DNA from: Apostichopus japonicus
Taxonomy: Eukaryota; Echinodermata; Holothuroidea; Aspidochirotida; Stichopodidae
Reading direction: 5' to 3'
Length of the DNA: 64,000 nucleotides
NCBI RefSeq assembly: GCF_037975245.1
Contig: NC_092575.1
Span: 14,860,310-14,924,309, forward strand
The notes under the pieces were generated by a model, which was given only the letters and a program-made list of their open reading frames with translations, ran no database searches and had not been told where the DNA came from. Positions 9,920 through 23,800 of this stretch are shown here, in pieces (positions within the stretch are counted from its first letter, which is position 1; each line of letters begins with the position of its first letter). The position numbers and the translations under genes are program-made.

Positions 9920-12900
9920 AAAGCCTGTCTCGATCGTACTGTTTTCCATCGCCATAAAGTACTAGAAGCATCGATGACTAAAGACCTTGCGGGCAAATTT
10001 TCAGAGCCGGAGGCTTTTGTCTTCAAATTCTTGATATTTGTGTCTGGAAAAAGTGTCACAATATGTCTCATCTTTTTGTAGATAACATATATGCATGGCT
10101 TCATGTGTTAATATGAACAAGGGAGTCTAGGAGACTGCTGTGGAATTTCTGGATTCACAGCTGTCAAGAACGGACACTTCCTGTAGGTAGAAACAATCAT
10201 CTCTCTGTTTTTGTTTTGTTTTTTTTTTCTACCAAGAATTCAAATGTTTCTACTTTGCATCTTTCCATTTGAACAGGATTAAAACTGGAGACATTTTGGA
10301 AGTGTTTCTGATTGCAGGAGGACCTAAAATACATACATACACGCACACATACACACACACATACATACATGCATCCTGTGCTCATCCTATCTACTGATCT
10401 TATAGCTCCCATAGGTTGCGACAGGTGACTTTTAATCTTAGACATATGTGGAATTTAAGCTGACAAGTGTTGGGATGGTTGGGGGGGATGGGGATGGGAC
10501 CATGCCCCATATTCCATCTTCTGTCAGGGGAAATGGTTCAGCAGAGGTTTTTCAAACAACTCCTTGTCAAACAGCTTTTACTATGTTTTACTGGCTCAAG
10601 ATTTTTGCAAATGAGATTTGGAGATCCCACTTTGAGACAAACATAAACACATGAGTATCACAGGGAGTGGGCAGGAAGACTGGCATGGGAGGGGTGGGGG
10701 GAGGTGGTTGGTAGAGAGAGAATACTCTTTCCTGTCTAGTGACGACAACTTTTACCAAATTTGGTTTTTCGTCAAGAAACTAGAAGATGCAACGCAACAG
10801 TGAACATCACTGTTGTCACCACAGATGTTTACATCTTGAGAAAGACTGTTACCGTTAGGCATCGTGTCAAAAGAAGGACGCCGAGGGGGCTGCAGCATCT
10901 CGCAGCTAGGCTGCACAGGATGTAATGTGTTGTCCTGTGCGGTTTCACATAACAGGCACTGAAGTTTCAGAAAATATGCACTTGTGCTAAGGGAATGTGC
11001 TAAGGGAATCTCTATTGTTCGATATTGATTTTTGCATTTTTATAGGGGCTTTTGCAGTGAATTACAACTTTTCTTTTTGACACAGTGGCATAGAGAGCAA
11101 AAAAATGTATCAAGCCTTTGCCTGATGAGGGCTATAATACTTTCATAACAGATGAGCTTGATGTCTGCAGTTGTCGCCAAATTACTAAGCATATTAATAG
11201 ATTAGTGCAAAAGTTGGCATAAGGAGGGACACGTTAAAACATTCTTTTACATCATGTCATGTAATAGTTTTTTAAAGAACAGCGCTTCAAGTTGATTTTC
11301 ATAATTTCTTTCGATACTACCGCAGAACTTGATACTGCTTGGGATGAATAAGCATCTTTATTTTCCCTTTTTTCACTAGCTGCTTTAGGATAAGAGTGGG
11401 AAGGGATGGGGGGGTGGTAGAATATTAGAAGGTCAGCATTCATGTAAGGTAGTTACCGGAAGACTCTGCAAAGTACATAAACCTGTTTGATTGACATTTA
11501 GATATAGTTATATTTGCTGATAAAGTTGCCATCAATAAATAACATTATATCTGAATATTTTCCCTCGATCTTCACATAAATTACATCCACCAAAGAATGC
11601 TTATTGATTTTGCTTATTTTAAGTGCAATGTTACCCTCGGATGGCAAAAAGGAGAGAATTTAACTACTGCCCGATTGAGTCAAGTTTTAATAACTTCTGT
11701 TTCGCCTAAAATATTCCCTGTGGGAATTTTATTAAAAATTTGATGACAATTGCAAGAGGTGAACTAAAGTTTGGTTTTTGTAGGAAAATGAATTTTTCCA
11801 ACATTTTACTTATGTGAAAGAAATATTTGTGTGCCTGAATGGTTTCCTTCACTATTTGAGTTTCTTAATCTGACTTTTATTTTACAACAGCAAATGTACA
11901 ATAACACAGCACCACCACCCCCCCCCCTCCTTAAGACCCCTTCCTCCCAGCTGAAGTATATGTGGTTGCCCACGTGACTGTTACCACAATGTCTGGTTAT
12001 CAATTTGTCTGAATCAAATATACGATCTTTTACGTAAGAGCATGCTTAATCTTACTCATTATGTGGGATGTTAAATTACTGCAAACGTGCAATGAAATTC
12101 TTCAAAACACCGCTTTTAAAATTCTAATGTGATTATGTCTTGGCTGAAATTCCAGATACTTTTCAGATATTGGTTTTTGGGGTTGTTTAATTTTTAATTG
12201 CTGCCTGTAGCACATTTGCAATGTTTTCCATTAAAATATTCAGCATCTTCAGTTGATTTGATAAATTTTTTGGCGCTGTTGCCTTTTGGGTACTGGAAAT
12301 TTCCACATTATCAACAGTGTAGTTCCTTATCTCGACTAGTCAAGTTTCATTAATTTCATTTCAATAATGCAGAAAAAAGTCAACAATTTTGAAAGTTAAT
12401 CAGTTTGCTCTTTGCATGTGAACAGTACTGATGTGAAGAATTGTCAGGAAGACAAAAAATGTTTGAATGAATCAGAATCTCCACTCACTGTTAACAGGGA
12501 GGGGGGTAGGTGGGGGAGGGTGGGGGCAGCGGAAAGGAGTGAGACCAACTCTCAGTGATATTGAAATTCCATATGTGGTGACAACACACTTATATGAAAA
12601 TCATTGTGAAAATTATAGGGAGGGAGATAGTGGCCATGGTTTGCTAGCCCAAACCCCCTCCCTATTATTGTGTCAGGGGCCTTTATTTACTGACATTGAA
12701 ATGGTGCAAAAGTTTAAACAGTTTCTAGTTTATTTAATTGCTATCTTATTTAGAGTAATAGTAGTGAAATTGATGAGATTGACTGAAAATATTGACTGAT
12801 CAACAATTGCTTTAATTTTAATGAAAACTTCATCAGCTCTAACCTATTTGAGAACACTTCCATGATCATCGGAAGAATTTGTACATTATTGCATCTTTAC

Positions 12901-13500
12901 AAGATGGATACTAGATAATGGCTTTAAATACTCAGTTTTTGGATAGAAATATCATTCATGGTTTCAAGGGAGAGGGGAAGTAGAAAAGGGATATATGGGT
13001 GTGTCAACAAAGTCATGTTCTGTTGTCATGTGGAATATATATATATGTTGGAAGGGAAAACTGAAAATAAAAATATCCTTCAAAAGTATTCTGATTTCTA
13101 TTTTAATTTTTGCTTAATTCTTTCAATTTCAAACGAGACGATTCCGGCTGAATGACTGACTCTACAGAGGGGGATTTGGGAGAGTTGTCCCCCAGGGGGG
13201 GGGGGCGGGATGGGTGAAGAGGGGGCTGTCCCTTCTGTTATTGCCATGTGTTATACATATCTGAGGTACTTTGTGTTTACACCATTTACCCCTGCCATTA
13301 TGTGTATTGAAATGAATACACAGTCCCCAATATGTTGATATGGTGTGTTTAATAGAAGGGGGCAGTCCCATGATCCCACATCATTTGGGACACCTCTTCA
13401 CAGTATCTAATCTCTGCAGTCGCACCCTTTTCATCATCCTGGCTGCAAACCCTGGAGACAGTTCTTAGTACAATATTAAAAACTTATAAAGGAAAGAAGG
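9920..13500. other. CD2BP2 3' region and intergenic DNA
   Basis: No further gene is recognised. AATAAA at 11534-11539 could end a long CD2BP2 3' UTR. At 10311-10370 the words TTGCAGGAGGACCTAAAATACA followed by CATA repeats resemble the 3' tail of the SINE at 18190-18430. G- and C-rich runs lie near 11922 and 13190. Confidence 0.35.
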
Positions 13501-13535
13501 GAAAACGTTTTTTGTTTCTGAAACATCTCTAGAAT

Positions 13536-13541
13536 TTTTAT
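13536..13541 (-). terminator. Candidate poly(A) signal of CENPS
   Basis: On the minus strand AATAAA lies about 710 bases after the CENPS stop. This is tentative, chosen only by position and strand. Confidence 0.3.
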
Positions 13542-14249
13542 TTCAAGGACATCTGATGAATGTTCAATGCTGAAAGTGATATATCCTTAACCTGAAGTTT
13601 TCAAAGAATTAAATTCATTAAAAAGAAGGTAATGAAAACTATTTTATATGGTTATTGTAAACTTACAAATAACATCACCACCCCTAACTAGCATGTTTTA
13701 TAATGAAAATGTAACTGTTGGTTTGTTAGGGATGGGATGAGATAAGAATAAAAAAAAAAAATGTTGGAATTTGCTCAAGAATAAAACAAAAACGAAACAA
13801 ACCGTCCCCGACCCTTTCCAAAAATGAACATTGAAAAAAGATTTGCATCTCCGAGAAGCCATTAAATCATGGCACAATTAATTGCTTAGCAACCTGTTCC
13901 AAATATACCTTTCCAATGCAAAAGAAGAAAAAGGCTTCCAAAATAGAAAACAACTTGTCACTGAACGTTGAATACTGATTTGCTATGATAACATCACAGA
14001 TCACCTACTGAAAGACAAAATTCTTCCTTTTATCTTGCCTAACAGCAGCTTAAAAAAGCCCAAAAGTTAGCAGACTTCAAACTGCTGTATAAACCTGAGT
14101 GCTCAACAAGGGATTGAACTGAGTTTTTTTTGTTTCATGACACAACAGTGTGGAATATTTTCATCGTTCCAAGCGAGTCTCACATCGTCTAGCTACCGGT
14201 CAAACCGTCGGACCGATGATGACGTAGAAGTAAAGACCAGAGTCGGGTC

Positions 14250-16426
14250 TCATTCAACGGGACGATGGGAAGTCTTTGCCTTCTTGTTGCTTTTCTTTTT
14301 CTTCTGAGTTTCGTCATTCTCTTTCAGCCTTTTGTGAACTTTACTGATATGCTTGGCCTGAAAAAATAGATCACTATAATATGTGGAAGACCTGTTTGTG
14401 ATCCAAAATGATGTTTGATGCAGATAAATGGAGATTAAGACTGTTAGCCCTCAAAATTCATTGGTGATCCATTGGCTAGTTGGTAAATGGTGTACTTTGG
14501 GGTCCACTTATACAAAATGTTTTTCTTACTGGTGTTGGACTGTTTATATCACAAAAGAAGAAAGAGATGTCCAGTGGGCTGTTAACAGGTAAATAGTTGT
14601 AGTTGAGATACATGTGTAAAAGATTACAGATGTTTAGGGGGGGGAGGGAGAGGGAATGTGGAGGCATTGGGAGAGGAGGGCATGGGTAAAGCTGGGAGGG
14701 GGAGGGTTAAGATCCAACATTTGAGGGGTAAGATATATATTCCCGCTAGGGTTGCAGTGGATTAGAGTGTTCATATGATGGGAAAGGATAGAGGGTGGGT
14801 GAAACTGAGCCTCAGTTTGAATTATCGTATGGAGATTAAAGAGAACAGATTTACCAGGGATCCACTTCTTCTGGCTAAGAGCTTAACATCATCGGCATTT
14901 ATTGCTTTTCTCTTCGCATGTCTGAAAATGAAAACACATGAAATGTTCTGAAACAGCTTGATTTGTTAAGGTTACATATTACTCACTTCATTGGTCAAGA
15001 GATGACCCTACCAGTTATTGTTTTTATTGTTTTTATTTGTGGTCCACATATGGAAATGTTTTTCTTACTGGTGTTGGACTGTTAGTAATATTATTCAGTT
15101 AAAATGTAACATTGCTGGTACAATTCTCATAGAAATTTGTATCATTATCCTTTTTATATCATCTACAATTTGGATTGGTAAACTTAATTACTCACTGGCA
15201 AAAGTTTTCCAAGTCTTTTGCAAAACAATCTGCAAGAAATGAGAAGAAACTTTATCAAGTATAATGTAAAAGCAACAATATTTGAAGTGATTGAAAGGGT
15301 TCTTAATAATCCTAAAAACAGCGAAATGACACAGTATAGACAGTGTTGCCATGACCAGGTTCTGAGGTTCCAGCAATACCCCTGCCCTATGGTTATACTT
15401 CCTCTCTATGATAGGCAGAAAAGTATTTTCCACATATGTCATTTCTCCACAACGATGACAAATCTGACTTACCTGTTTGTTTGAAGGTAGCTTCAGAAAT
15501 GACTGCAATGACATGTTTTGAAAATGTAATTTCCAATTCTTCTTCTAAGTTGTTGCATATTTTGCCAACAGTGTAATGGACTGCAGCTTTCAGCCTCTGT
15601 ATCAAAAAATTATTATTAAAATATATTAAATAATATCAAGTGACATCCTGAAATGGATTCACACTTTCCTGACCACCGATGAGGTGATGTGTTTTATAAT
15701 GTTAACAAATAGTACAGAATTTGGTTAACAGGACTTGTGCATTTTGTCGTAAAACATCACCTGGTTTACCGTAGGATCTTTGATAAAACATGTACTGCAT
15801 GGAGTGAAGACTACTTAAACAGCAAAATTTAAGAAAGGTAGGTTTACGAGTTGACAAACCTCTGGTGATAAAGAATGATGAAAGTTGTTTTATGGGGTAT
15901 CTGTTACCCATTCTATCAATATTAGGCTATATTGATAGAATATATATTATATCATATTGCCTTTGAAGCAACATTACAAGTCAGGCTATATCGTTGGAAA
16001 TCCATGCCAGTGAGTGAATGTCTGAGAAAATGATCTCACTTGATATGGACAGCTTAACATCCTTGGACATCCTTGGCTTATTAAACACTAGGTGGATCAA
16101 GATCTTGAACTATTTGTAATATTGGGATCTCCACATTGTTTTAATAGCAGGAGTAAATTTTGTATAGAAGGATCATGCATACAGGCTACCTTGTGCGCAG
16201 GCTCATCTGTTACTGTTAGATGTTTGTATACCCAATCATGGAGGTAAAAACAGACCCAATCGAGTCCTAAGTTACATGCAGATCATCGAGCCTACACCTA
16301 AATATTTACATGAAAATGTAGCTAGGCTACGCTGGTCGTATATTTTTTTAGAAAGTTAGTTAGAAGGTTAGTTACCTGTTCAACTTCTAGATCTACGGAC
16401 GCTCCTTCGTCGCTTTCGTCTCCCAT
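14250..16426 (-). CDS. CENPS: CENPS / MHF1 (APITD1), histone-fold protein, complete
   Basis: Five exons on the minus strand, in order 16376-16426, 15473-15596, 15196-15229, 14855-14921, 14250-14357. They join in frame to 127 aa plus TGA. CENP-S pairs with CENP-X in the kinetochore CENP-T-W-S-X complex and, as MHF1, helps FANCM bind branched DNA. The match to the family is clear along the histone fold (about residues 18-93): RLKAAVHYTVGKIC, FSKHVIAVISEATFKQT, CFAKDLENFCQHAKRKAIN and DDVKLLARRSGSL. A Lys-rich tail (KKKKSNKKAK, about 110-120) follows, as in vertebrates. The third exon is only 34 nt and was missed by open-frame scanning. It was placed from the acceptor TTGCAG, the donor GTGAGT and frame continuity. 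All introns are GT-AG. The gene is divergent from mitofusin. Its 3' UTR probably runs to about 13,510. Confidence 0.93.
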
Positions 16427-16620
16427 GTTTTTTTTATCGATGACTATTCTAATGTTTTTTTGTGAACAATTTCGCTGTCACAAATCAGTGTTAGGGGAGT
16501 CGGCTTTCATAATTCCCGCAATCTGTGTTGTGCGACTTCCGGTGCAAACCAGGGTTTTCTTTTCCGATGGCCATTTGGCATGTTTAGATTTTTAGTGCAA
16601 TAAGTATGGTTCGATTTCAT
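16427..16620. promoter_or_regulatory. Probable bidirectional promoter of CENPS and mitofusin
   Basis: This stretch starts at the CENPS ATG and leads towards mitofusin, whose first coding exon is preceded by a splice acceptor (17831-17832) and so must have a 5' non-coding exon upstream. ACTTCCGG at 16535-16542 is a consensus ETS/GABP site, a usual element of TATA-less divergent promoters of housekeeping genes. No TATA box is evident. Transcription starts were not observed. Confidence 0.5.
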
Positions 16621-17832
16621 TTATGATAACTAATTGTGATGGCAATTACTTTCACATAATGAGAGCTTATTCTCCCAGTACTATTTTGTATAATGGGGTG
16701 TCAGTGTCGATTCTTTCTCCAAAACTAATCATCGGATAATCTTAGGTACTAGCATATATTATTGATTTCGTAATGGTTACAAAACACTATTTCCGAGCCT
16801 AATTTGAGCATGGAAACGTGCCAATCACAGATTTTCCCATACGTTGAATTTTGACTCAAAGGAATTCGTTCCAGTCCAGAATCCATCTAGGGGTGATTCT
16901 TTGTAAGATTTTTCATTGTTATATGAAAACCAAATTAATCAAATAACTACTGACAGGCCAAGGCAGGTTTATGTCCAAAACGAAAGTACAACGATAATTT
17001 ACCACTAGGCTACTACTACTGTGTTAGCCTAATCTATTGTAGGCATTAACATTAGGCCCATTTGGATAAATGTAGTGTTAATTGTTATGTTTCACAACTA
17101 TATATCCGCATCTTTTACAAACGTGTGTTTTTTATGCCTCCAGTTGTGATAAAGTATGTCTCGTACTGTACATATCCGCCTCTTTTACAGATCTGTGTTA
17201 TTATGCCTCCAATTGTGATTAAACTATGTGTTTGAACCTAATTCACAAAACAAACAAAAATAGTAATAAGCATGCGATAGGTCTAAAAAGATGCAGTGAG
17301 GCACTGCACATCTTAATGGGATATAACGGTTACTGGGTCCCTTATCTAGGTAAGCATGAGCACAGTAAGGGGTCTGTGATTTCATCATGCAGCAAATGTT
17401 CCTCAATTTAGCTTTACGTTCCTAATATTATAACTTCATGTTGATTTCTCCCTGACTGTTTGTTTATAGCAATCAATAATCTCTGTATTAAAAATTTTAT
17501 AAACATTTAAAGCAGATATATTGTTTTCCTTTGTGGATAAATTAATCAAATATGATGTAGAAAAAGTAAAACATTTACTCCATAATTGCATCCATGGATA
17601 ACATTTACTCTGCTGAAGAAAAAAAAACTTATTAAAATATCAACCTTTTTCGATCTTGCCATACAAAATGCTATGAGGATGTAATTTTGTCTAAAAGATG
17701 TTGGAAGAATTCTGCAATTATCAAAGAATCACATCGAGTCATTAGAATAACTCTTTAATTGTACAAAGATTCTTATTTGTGACAATTTGTGAGAAATTGT
17801 TTTCCCATATTTTTGCATATATTCCATTACAG
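16621..17832. other. Presumed first intron of mitofusin
   Basis: AT-rich sequence with no coding exon found. The words TCTTTTACA and GTGTTATTATGCCTCCA occur twice about 70 bases apart (17111-17150 and 17183-17215), a small direct duplication. Confidence 0.4.
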
Positions 17833-17843
17833 TGTTCATCAAC

Positions 17844-20800
17844 ATGGATTTAGCCAGTGTGAGGAGAGGCAGTGGCACCACAAAGCCTGTGGAGCCAGAT
17901 ATTTCTAGTCGTCAGACACCGCTAAAACTATTTGTGGATGCCAAGAGGAAGATCCATGAGATTTACAGTGAAGTAGCCAATCATATTAAAGACTCAACAG
18001 CATTCTTGAAAGGTCAGGATGAATTTGTAAATTTTACTTTCTACCAATGATGTTTCTGACTTCATATAAAGACCTGTGTTTGAATAAGCCTGTTTCATAA
18101 TTGTATAGAGGGATGGGAAGCAGAAAAGAATTTTTGGGATATTCATTGGGTAATAAGATGAGGTAATCAAGTCAGTTGTGAGTGTTAGTAGTTTTAGCTC
18201 AGTAGTTACCGCCGGTGCCTTCCAATCATAAGGTCTCGAGTTCGAGTCACTCCAAGATTAATGTATGTCATCCAGTTACAGAGTTGTTGACAATTGACAA
18301 TTCTCATAATCATGGACGTTAAATATGAATCTAAGAGACTGACTTCGGTCAGCTTGCGGCTTTGATCAGCCAATGATTGCTTCTTCGCGAGTTCTTGCTT
18401 GCAGGACGATCTAAAATACAATACATACAAATGTTTGTCTTTAGCGAAGGAGAATGCAGTTATATCAAAGTTATTCCATATTGAGCATGAATGACAAGTT
18501 TTATGGTCAATATTCAATGAAATATTCGGTCAATACAATGTCCCTTTAAGTCATTGTGAGAGGATGAAACCAGTTTTAATGTCTAGTAGGAATTAGTTTG
18601 TTAACCATACCTGGTTTCTTTATATCATCTTTTCTCCTTAACAGGAGTGCCTGAAGACAGCTCAGTCACGACATCAGACCAAATGTCCAAAATGGATAAT
18701 TTTGGTAACCAAGTTCGAGGTATTCAGGAAGTCTTATCCAGGGATCACATGAAAGTGGCTTTCTTTGGCAGGTAAAGTCAGGTTTAAGACTGGATCCATT
18801 AATTTGCATCTAAGAATTGTAAAGCATCTTGATCAAGGGGTTAAGGCAGTGGACTTGTGATCTCAGGTTTGCAGGTTCGAATCCTGGCCAGATCATTACG
18901 TTGTGTCCTTGGGCAAGGCAATTTATCTCCAATGCCTCTCTTCACCCAGGTGTATAAATGGGGACATGCAAGATAAATTGTCAGTTGGGGGCTGTAGGTA
19001 CATTGTTAATATATACACATGTCTGCTGAAACTCAAAAAAAGTGTAAAGGTCACACGGAATCAAGCAAACACATTGCGAATGATGAATCAAGTAAAATCT
19101 AACCATGGTCCCAAAGATTTGTAGGTTACTCAAGTCTATATTGTAACTTAGTATGGAGGTCGGGTGGAGACCTACAGTATTTCGTGAAGTTAGGCTAGTG
19201 TTAGGCTGAAGTTAGGCTAGTGTTAGGCTGAAGTTAGGCTAGTGTTAGGCAGAAGTTAGGCTGGGCTAATGGAAGTTGTAGTTGATATTGGTTAATCAAA
19301 AGTTTTGGTTATGATAGTAGAATTAGAGTTCAGGTAGTCTCCTCTTACATCTCCGTCGTAGAAATGGAATGCCTTAAACAAAAAAATAATGTAAACACAC
19401 ATTATATTCGATCATTTACAACCTCCAAACATATATTTTATTATGATATAATTTTTAGTGATAAACAAAGACGGGCCCTGTAGAGCCTTATTAGATGCAG
19501 GCTGTGTGTGTGTACTGCATGATAACAGGAGGGTCTCAAAAATAGGGGAATGCATTAATACTACTCAGAATGCACTGTCCAGCCAAACACTCAGTTGTTT
19601 CATGTAGTGTCTGGAGGTGGGCAAGTTATAAAAGCTGCTGGCGCCTAAATATGGGTGCCAAATAGGTTCATTCATTCCGAGGCATTTGTTCAAATGATAG
19701 ATCTGTTGTGAGCTACTGCACCTTTGGGTTCTCTAGTTTGCTCAGTATAGTCCTAGGATCGATACTAATTTTTTTTTTGCTCTTTGGCAGAACAAGTAAC
19801 GGCAAGAGCTCGGTCATCAATGCTATGTTGCGGGATAAAGTTCTACCGACTGGCCTCGGACACACCACCGATTGTTTCTTGGTCGTTGCTGGGAGTGAGA
19901 CGGAGGAGTCGTACCTCCAGGTCGACGGTAGCGATGCGAAGATGAATGTAGAGGTCGGTCAGCTGTTTGATTGAATATTCATGAAGTGTCACTTAGAGTA
20001 AAACCCAGTAATGTAACATCTGACTATTAGAATGAAAAAAATTAACACCTGACAGTAGGCAAGAACTCTGCCAAATCTATTTTGGCAGAGCTGTGCAACT
20101 GACAAAGAGGAGGGGAGATCCTTTTTCATGTATCAGAATCAAATCTCCCAGATTTTAATAATAGGAACTGTCTTCCTTTGTAAGCTCTATGGATGGATTT
20201 GAAATAAGCTTAGCATATAAACTTTTGCATGGTTACAGGAACCATTGTCTAAGCAATCCTGAGACAACTCGATTTAATGTCAAATAAGTAAATCCATCTT
20301 TGATGTTGTGTAACAGAGAGGCAGCTTACTTACATTGAAGGCACCCAGGAAAACCTCTGGTAATAGGTTGTTTTTGTTAGACAACCAGTTTCACTTCAAT
20401 CAAATATCATTAATACAATGACCAGATCGTACAACCTATGATCATGAAAAGTTTTGTGCAAAACAGCTTTCTGCTTTAGCCTTTTCTTCCATCCAGACAT
20501 ACCTATTCCAAGAACTAAAAGTCTGTACATTATTTGCCACCTGGTTTGTCCCACAACAAACACATTGAATTGATAAAATAGTGCCCCTTACATTGTTGTT
20601 TCAACTCCTGTCCCCATCAGGGGAAGATTGAAACATTCCATTATGCCAGGGGATGATCTAATCTCGATGTCGTGTTCTGAAAACTAGATATTATTTGCGG
20701 GGTTGCAAACTATGTTTGCTAGATAAACCCCCTCACTTCTCCAGGAAATGGAACATAGTAGATGGTATGTGATATCATCATGGCACATGTTCATCAATGC

Positions 20801-23800
20801 TCTTACAGATGTAAAATTAATATGCAGTACCCCCTACAATAATGTCTCTGTTAATCTGTTTTTCCCCTTTTCTTTGTCTTTGTAGTCTGTGTAAAAGTAA
20901 GTTGGCCTGACGTTTCGATCCTAGCAGGATCTTCTTCAGAGGCTAAATGACAAGGCTAAATCAGAGGCTCTTGTCATTTAGCCTTTTGAAGAAGATCCTG
21001 CTAGGATAGAAACACCAGGCCATCTTACTTTTACACATTCTATTACATAGGCTTTCTAGTGGATAAGCAGTTTGCTAACAGTTTTATTTTATTTGTCTTT
21101 TGTAGTCTGTCAGCCATCTTGCCCATGCTCTTGCCAGTGAAAGGCTACAAGATCAGAATACTATCGTCAACATCTTCTGGCCCAAATCACGCTGTCATCT
21201 GCTACAGAACGACGTCGTCTTGATGGACAGGTGAGTAGCTTGGCAGCAAGTGACCGAAGTTCATAGTGAAATGTCAACCAGTATGTAATTATTTAATTCT
21301 TGCTGTGCAATCCACAAGAATCTACGAGAACTTGTTATTTGCTGGGAAATGTCTGAGTTATTTCTATTTGACTTCTACTTTGAATATTTTACCAGCATTG
21401 GCCTTTAGCATGCCGAGTTCAATCAACTTCCAAACTTACATTCTGATTGGAAAGTCCATCTACTTATGGCACACCAGATGTAGCTTATAACTTTATAAGA
21501 TCACACTTAGTCACTCAAAGACAGGACACTCATGTCACCCATATAGCCTCCAAATTTTAGCTATGTAAATGAAGTTTAAACTTAAAAAGTTGAGTAACAA
21601 TATTAATTATAATGATAATGTAATTTGTAAAGTGCCATTATCTCGAAGGAAATAATCTTTTAAAGAAAAGATGGGTCTATTAAATTGTACTTTGGTAGCG
21701 TCAACGGAGGTTTGCAAAGTTTGTGAAAGTACCTTAATACTACTGGGACCTCACTTTCCAAGTTATATACCCTGATACGTATAGAAGGACAAAAGAGAGG
21801 CAAGACATAAATCTTAATTAAAGCTTTGTTTTGTTTTTGTCTTTGGAGCAATTTTGTCCTCTGGTTGCCGGGGTATGCAGGTACTCTCCAGCATTCGTGC
21901 TATTTGACATAAAGATTACACCTATGATGCGTTAAATTCACAGTCTGCATTTAATAGAAAGTAGTAGTTTTCAGTTGATTATCTGTTAACAAAATAGCTA
22001 GAAATGTTTGCATCTGTAAGTCAAAACCACTTCATAGCGTTTTGAAAAGGGAAGATACATTTCTTTTAACATTTGTGTTATTTTGACAACGATTCTGGCA
22101 ACAGCAGAGGTAAATGATTTCAACATGGCAATTGAACTGAAAATGATTTTATTATTCTTTATGATAATTTAGATCATTTATATCAAAGAGAAGAATTATA
22201 TGGGAACCAGAGATTTGCATTTGGATGAATATTCTTAATAAAGAGAAAAATTGACATCGAAGCAGTCATTTAAATATTTCACAATTTAAGACATAAATGA
22301 TCAAGACGATTATAATTGCAGCCTATATCTTTTGTACAACATCTGCTGTCATGACATCACTGTCCACACCTACTGTGTTTCACTTCCACTTTGAAGATGG
22401 GTCACCCAGGGAATAATTTATTGTTCAGATTCGGGGTAGCAGTTTCAATGCTCTGAACTTACATGAAGCTTGATACTGGATAAATTATTCACTGGTTAAC
22501 TTTAATCAACCAGATATATGAGTTGTGGGGATAAGATATATAGATGGGGTTTCAACAAACATTGTGGAAGATTATTCTCTTCTTCATCGAGAAAGTAGGG
22601 TCAAGAATGCGATCTGCATCCTTGTAAAGTATTAGAGATGGTTTACATCGACCGATTGTGGTTAATTTTATTCCTAGATTTTGGTGATATTTATTTATCG
22701 TTCTTTTTGCTCCCTTCCCTGCAGCCCTGGAACAGACGTAGAAGAGAGCTTAGATGAGTGGATAGATGGACGGTGCTTGGACGCTGATGTCTTTGTGTTG
22801 GTGTCCAATGCAGAGTCTACACTCATGAGGACGGTGAGTTATGGGTTGTTCTTACGTCTTTCTGGGCAGCAGCACTGCAAAGCAGCAAACTTTAGTTGGA
22901 TATCTGTTGATATGAAAATAGTGCAAAGTTTATATAGTGTGATGAATGAAAGAACGACGTTTTACTGCTCTAGTTACACCTGTTTATTTAATGTTGATTT
23001 GTGAAACATGCACTGGTTAGAGTTTTTGTTGGGGCGGTGAGGGAGGGGAGGGGGGGGGGTTTGAGGGTAGGGACCTACTTCTAATCAAACATTATGAGTA
23101 TATTGAAATACCATTTAAACAGTTATGTGTATACCCTGTTGAGAGGTTGAATTTGGTTTGGCCAACGTCTAGATCTAGTGGATGTCTACAGTGGCTTTAA
23201 AATAAATTTCTTCTCATTTCTGACGTTATAATCGAATGAATTTTCAAAATGTCCACAAAAAAACCCAGAATCTTTAAAGGACCATATATGGAATTTGCTT
23301 CACATTGTAGGAGAAGAGTTTCTTCCACAAGGTCAGCGAACGTCTCTCCAAGCCGAACATCTTCATTCTGAATAACCGATGGGATGCATCAGCTTCAGAG
23401 CCAGAGTTCATGGAAGCGGTGAGTCTCAGGAGGAGAGCAGTTTCAATTATTCTTATGGATTCAGGGTAGGCTCAGCCTAGCTACAACAAAGTAACACTAT
23501 AGACCTATATAGGGAAGGTTCTTCAATCTGGCTGTGAAAGAGTTTAATCCATTCCACACAACAACAACAAAAAATGGATTGGCCCTCAATGTTGCACTAT
23601 ATGGGTAGGTTTGAGCACCATCTGGACCTACCCTTCGCATTGTAGTAAGTCAGAGCAGGCTTCAAAAGGTGCTTAGAAATTGACTCTTGTTGCACCTATT
23701 TAGCACCGAGGCTTGTCGGTCGAAGACGGTATCTACCGAAACTTGAGTCTTGAGAATGAGGTGCGATCGTGGTTGTTACGAGGATGGAAGTAAGAGAGTA

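Noticed and set aside
15018..15484. Plus-strand frames over the CENPS exons
   Set aside because: They overlap CENPS exons on the opposite strand and introns. The minus-strand gene explains the region.
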